DNA of 8,721 nt from positions 1-8,721 of the forward strand of contig JAEXAJ010000189.1 in assembly GCA_023458215.1 (NCBI GenBank), in the 5' to 3' direction. The notes under the pieces were generated by a model. The model saw only the letters and a list, made by a program, of their open reading frames with translations, had not been told where the DNA came from and searched no databases. This document shows, piece after piece, positions 6,795 through 8,721 of the stretch. The position numbers and the translations under genes are program-made. The DNA is from Bacteroidota bacterium. GTDB taxonomy: Bacteria > Bacteroidota > Bacteroidia > Bacteroidales > Bacteroidaceae. The first letter of the stretch is position 1. Every line of letters begins with the position of its first letter.

Positions 6795-6908
6795 TTTGTC
6801 AGACACTGGTGTTCCGCTTGTCAAACACTGGAGTGTATCACGACAAAGACTGGTGTTCATCGTAACAAACACTGGCGTCTGACAAGCGAAACACCAGTGT
6901 CTGACAAA
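6795..6908. repeat. Four tandem 22-bp units plus inverted copy, with 31-bp outer inverted repeat
   Basis: The word ACTGG occurs at 6805, 6827, 6849 and 6871, exactly 22 bp apart, in units beginning 6795, 6817, 6839 and 6861. The shared core is about GWCAAACACTGGTGTT. An inverted copy (AACACCAGTGTCTGAC) lies at 6890-6905. The outer arms 6795-6825 and 6878-6908 are complementary at 29 of 31 positions. Both mismatches are C-A on the plus strand and G-U wobbles in minus-strand RNA, the direction of upp. The core ACACTGGTGT is itself nearly palindromic. It fills most of the 152-bp gap between two convergent genes. No U-run follows on either strand, so it is not a standard terminator, and the units are contiguous without spacers, so it is not CRISPR. 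It could be a REP-like interspersed element or an array of protein sites. Confidence 0.8.
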
Positions 6909-6928
6909 CGGGATAGAATTAACTGATA

Positions 6929-7588
6929 CTATATCTTATCTCCAAACGCCAAGTCTCCTGCATCACCCAATCCGGGGACAATGTAAGAGTGCTCGTTCAT
7001 ATCGGGATCGATAGCTCCACACCACAAAGTCACCTCATCACCCGGAAAAAGTTTCGCCAAATGATCTACTCCCTGTTGGCTGGCAATAACACACGCTATT
7101 TGCAGTTTGGCGGGTAACCCTTTCGTCAGAAAAGCTTTCCAAGCAAGTTCCATGCTCTCACCGGTGGCAAGCATCGGATCCACCAACATTAAAGTTTTGT
7201 TAGTCAGATCGGGAGTCGCAATATACTCGATATGCACATCTACCACGCGGCACTCTTTATCCTTATAATAACGATAAGCAGAAACGAAAGCATTACCTGC
7301 ACGGTCGAACACATTCAAAAAACCGGTATGCAAAGGCAATCCGGCACGGAAAACAGTAGCAATCACTACATCATCATCGGGCGTACCAACCGGTGCTACC
7401 CCCAAAGGTGTCTGTACTTGTTTCACCGAGTAAGTCAGTTCTTTACTCATTTCATACGCCATTATCTCTCCGATGCGCTCAATATTACGGCGGAATCGCA
7501 TACGGTCGCCCTGGACTGCTACATCACGAATCTCCGCTACGTATTGGTTCAAGATCGAATTAGTCTCAGCAAAATTGACAATCTTCAT
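6929..7588 (-). CDS. upp: Uracil phosphoribosyltransferase
   Basis: This 219-residue cytosolic enzyme converts uracil and PRPP to UMP plus pyrophosphate in pyrimidine salvage. The PRPP-binding loop is clear at 134-146 (MLVDPMLATGESM), and ATVFRAGLPLHTGFLNVF (77-94) is the conserved stretch that follows the flexible loop. The uracil-binding C-terminus reads YIVPGLGDAGDLAFGDK (202-218), close to the family's YI.PGLGDAGDR.FGT. Length is slightly above the usual 208-212. The start at 7588 gives the normal N-terminal extent. It is transcribed alone, convergent with the membrane-protein gene and divergent from pckA. No terminator with a U-run follows its stop; the 22-bp repeat element lies 20 bp downstream and may form the 3' end of its mRNA. 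Confidence 0.96.
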   Translation of the reverse strand: MKIVNFAETNSILNQYVAEIRDVAVQGDRMRFRRNIERIGEIMAYEMSKELTYSVKQVQTPLGVAPVGTPDDDVVIATVFRAGLPLHTGFLNVFDRAGNAFVSAYRYYKDKECRVVDVHIEYIATPDLTNKTLMLVDPMLATGESMELAWKAFLTKGLPAKLQIACVIASQQGVDHLAKLFPGDEVTLWCGAIDPDMNEHSYIVPGLGDAGDLAFGDKI

Positions 7589-7643
7589 TGTTTATTATCA
7601 AGTTAATATGTTTTAGTTACTGCTTCTCTACGAAAAGCGAATA

Positions 7644-7673
7644 CAAAGAAAGCGATTTCCTTCAAATTTGCAA
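7644..7673 (-). promoter_or_regulatory. Candidate upp promoter
   Basis: On the minus strand TTG (7671-7673) and TTTCTTTG (7644-7651) are 19 bp apart. The -7 box differs from TAnnTTTG at one position. Transcription would start near 7637, about 50 nt before the ATG at 7588. No better box is seen between 7589 and 7743. Confidence 0.35.
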
Positions 7674-7743
7674 CGTTCAGTTTGCAGATATTGTTACGGA
7701 TTTATAAAAGATTTCCTATTAAAGAAAAATTTCTGTAATGAGG

Positions 7744-7773
7744 TTCTTCTTTCAAAAGAAAGTATTACTTTTG
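7744..7773 (+). promoter_or_regulatory. pckA promoter
   Basis: TACTTTTG at 7766-7773 is an exact TAnnTTTG -7 box. TTC at 7744-7746, 19 bp upstream, is a one-mismatch -33 element. The short palindrome CTTTC-AAAA-GAAAG (7749-7762) fills the spacer. Transcription would start near 7780, leaving a leader of about 128 nt before the pckA ATG. The upp-pckA gap (7589-7907) holds this promoter, the candidate upp promoter and the structured pckA leader, and nothing else I can name. Confidence 0.6.
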
Positions 7774-7784
7774 TAGGCGAAAAA

Positions 7785-7844
7785 CAAGGGGCCTACTAAA
7801 AGGCAGTGAAAAAAAGAGATTTTTTGAGACTGATTTCCCCCTTG
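7785..7844 (+). other. Structured 5' leader of pckA (possible three-way junction)
   Basis: CAAGGG (7785-7790) pairs with CCCTTG (7839-7844) as an outer stem. Inside it two small hairpins can form: GCCT (7791-7794) with AGGC (7801-7804), and A6 (7810-7815) with T6 (7820-7825) around GAGA. The A/T hairpin is not followed by a U-run, so attenuation by termination is not indicated. The fold lies at the very 5' end of the predicted transcript and 63 nt before the ATG. It matches no riboswitch class that I know. It may simply stabilise a highly expressed mRNA. Confidence 0.35.
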
Positions 7845-7907
7845 CAAGGTAAGAGAGATAGGAAAAACGATTATAAACCAAATACCAATTTAAAAATCAT
7901 TTAAAAG

Positions 7908-8721
7908 ATGGCAAATTTAGATTTAAGCAAGTACGGTATTACCGGTGTGACTGAGATTGTACACAATCCTTCATACGAAGTACTGTTCGCAGAAGAAACC
8001 AAACCGGGTTTGGAAGGCTTTGAAAAAGGTCAGGTAACTAACATGGGCGCTGTAAACGTAATGACAGGCGTTTATACTGGTCGTTCTCCTAAAGATAAAT
8101 TCTTCGTAAAAGACGCTACCAGTGAAAATACTGTATGGTGGACTTCTGAAGAATACAAAAACGATAACAAACCGGTTGACGAAAAATGCTGGAAAGTTTG
8201 CAAGGATCTTGCAACTAAAGAACTTTCTAACAAGAGACTGTTCGTAGTTGACGCATTCTGCGGTGCTAACGAAAACTCTCGTTTGAAACTGCGCTTCATC
8301 ATGGAAGTAGCATGGCAGGCTCATTTCGTAACTAACATGTTCATCCGTCCGACAGCTGAAGAATTGGCTAACTTCGGTGAACCTGATTTCGTTATCATGA
8401 ACGCTTCTAAGGCTAAGGTTGAAAACTACAAAGAACTTGGTTTGAACTCAGAAACTGCAGTTGTATTCAACTTGACTGAGAAGATCCAGGTTATCCTGAA
8501 TACTTGGTACGGTGGTGAAATGAAGAAAGGTATGTTCTCTTACATGAACTATCTGTTGCCTTTGAACGGCATGGCTTCTATGCACTGCTCTGCAAACACT
8601 GACAAAGAAGGCAAGAGCTCAGCTATCTTCTTCGGTCTGTCCGGTACAGGTAAGACAACTTTGTCTACTGACCCGAAACGTCTGTTGATCGGTGATGACG
8701 AACACGGATGGGATGACGAAG
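7908..8721 (+). CDS. pckA: ATP-dependent phosphoenolpyruvate carboxykinase, N-terminal half, cut by window edge
   Basis: The window holds 271 codons of an enzyme usually about 535 residues long. It shows GRSPKDK (58-64, substrate-binding R59), WYGGEMKKG (200-208, with metal-ligand K207), MHCSAN (225-230, with H226), the P-loop GLSGTGKT (243-250), and [10 protein letters not shown] (261-270) with metal-binding aspartates. This set is specific to the ATP-type family (EC 4.1.1.49). The enzyme interconverts oxaloacetate + ATP and PEP + CO2 + ADP in the cytosol. In Bacteroides it is known to run mainly toward carboxylation, feeding oxaloacetate into the succinate branch of fermentation. Codon choice is strongly restricted (GGT, GCT, AAC, TTC, GAA), unlike putA or the membrane-protein gene, which fits very high expression. 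The ATG at 7908 follows an A-rich stretch and gives the standard N-terminus [11 protein letters not shown]. No frameshift is seen up to the edge. Confidence 0.97.
   Translation, partial: MANLDLSKYGITGVTEIVHNPSYEVLFAEETKPGLEGFEKGQVTNMGAVNVMTGVYTGRSPKDKFFVKDATSENTVWWTSEEYKNDNKPVDEKCWKVCKDLATKELSNKRLFVVDAFCGANENSRLKLRFIMEVAWQAHFVTNMFIRPTAEELANFGEPDFVIMNASKAKVENYKELGLNSETAVVFNLTEKIQVILNTWYGGEMKKGMFSYMNYLLPLNGMASMHCSANTDKEGKSSAIFFGLSGTGKTTLSTDPKRLLIGDDEHGWDDE

Noticed and set aside
6795..6908. CRISPR array or simple bidirectional terminator
   Set aside because: The 22-bp units are contiguous without unique spacers, which excludes CRISPR. No U-run follows the stem on either strand, so a standard intrinsic terminator is not supported.
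7971..8324. Minus-strand frames of 117 and 76 codons within pckA
   Set aside because: They are exact shadows of the highly biased pckA codons on the plus strand.

Overview
The window looks like chromosomal DNA of a Bacteroides-type gut anaerobe. Three promoters carry an intact Bacteroidetes -7 box (TAnnTTTG), and a fourth, upstream of the membrane-protein gene, does too. The proteins are of kinds typical of Bacteroides: a serine-type sulfatase, a long bifunctional PutA without a DNA-binding domain, and an ATP-dependent PEP carboxykinase with strong codon bias. The species cannot be fixed from the sequence alone.

Layout. Positions 1-225 (minus) are the N-terminus of an IS66-family transposase that runs off the left edge. 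Positions 226-461 hold an imperfect 17-bp inverted repeat (291-332) and a clear minus-strand intrinsic terminator (402-458). The terminator closes a secreted S1-type sulfatase gene (462-1994, minus). The sulfatase is divergent from a large putA (2356-5802, plus). The shared regulatory region holds a -7 box for each gene and a 28-bp near-perfect palindrome lying on the -33 region of the putA promoter. The putA leader is about 200 nt, with a possible 35-codon small ORF and a hairpin near the start codon. Positions 5803-6167 hold only weak coding candidates and an inverted repeat. Positions 6168-6776 (plus) encode a four-helix membrane protein resembling the DUF3267 zincin family but without its metal-binding motif. 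It converges on upp (6929-7588, minus). Between them sits an unusual element: four head-to-tail 22-bp units plus one inverted copy, whose outer arms form a 31-bp inverted repeat. upp is divergent from pckA (7908 to the right edge, plus), which has a structured leader of about 130 nt.

How the genes relate. The window is not one operon or pathway. It is a set of single-gene transcription units with mostly divergent or convergent partners. PutA (proline to glutamate) and PckA (PEP/oxaloacetate interconversion, which in Bacteroides feeds the succinate fermentation branch) both belong to central carbon and nitrogen metabolism. Their promoters share a 9-bp word at nearly the same distance from the -7 box, which may hint at a common regulator. 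Upp salvages uracil. The sulfatase probably removes sulfate from host or dietary glycans in the periplasm, but it has no SusC/SusD partner in view.

No CRISPR array, tRNA, rRNA, phage module or defence system was seen. The best candidates for something undescribed are the 22-bp repeat element, the metal-less DUF3267-like protein and the putA operator with its leader.
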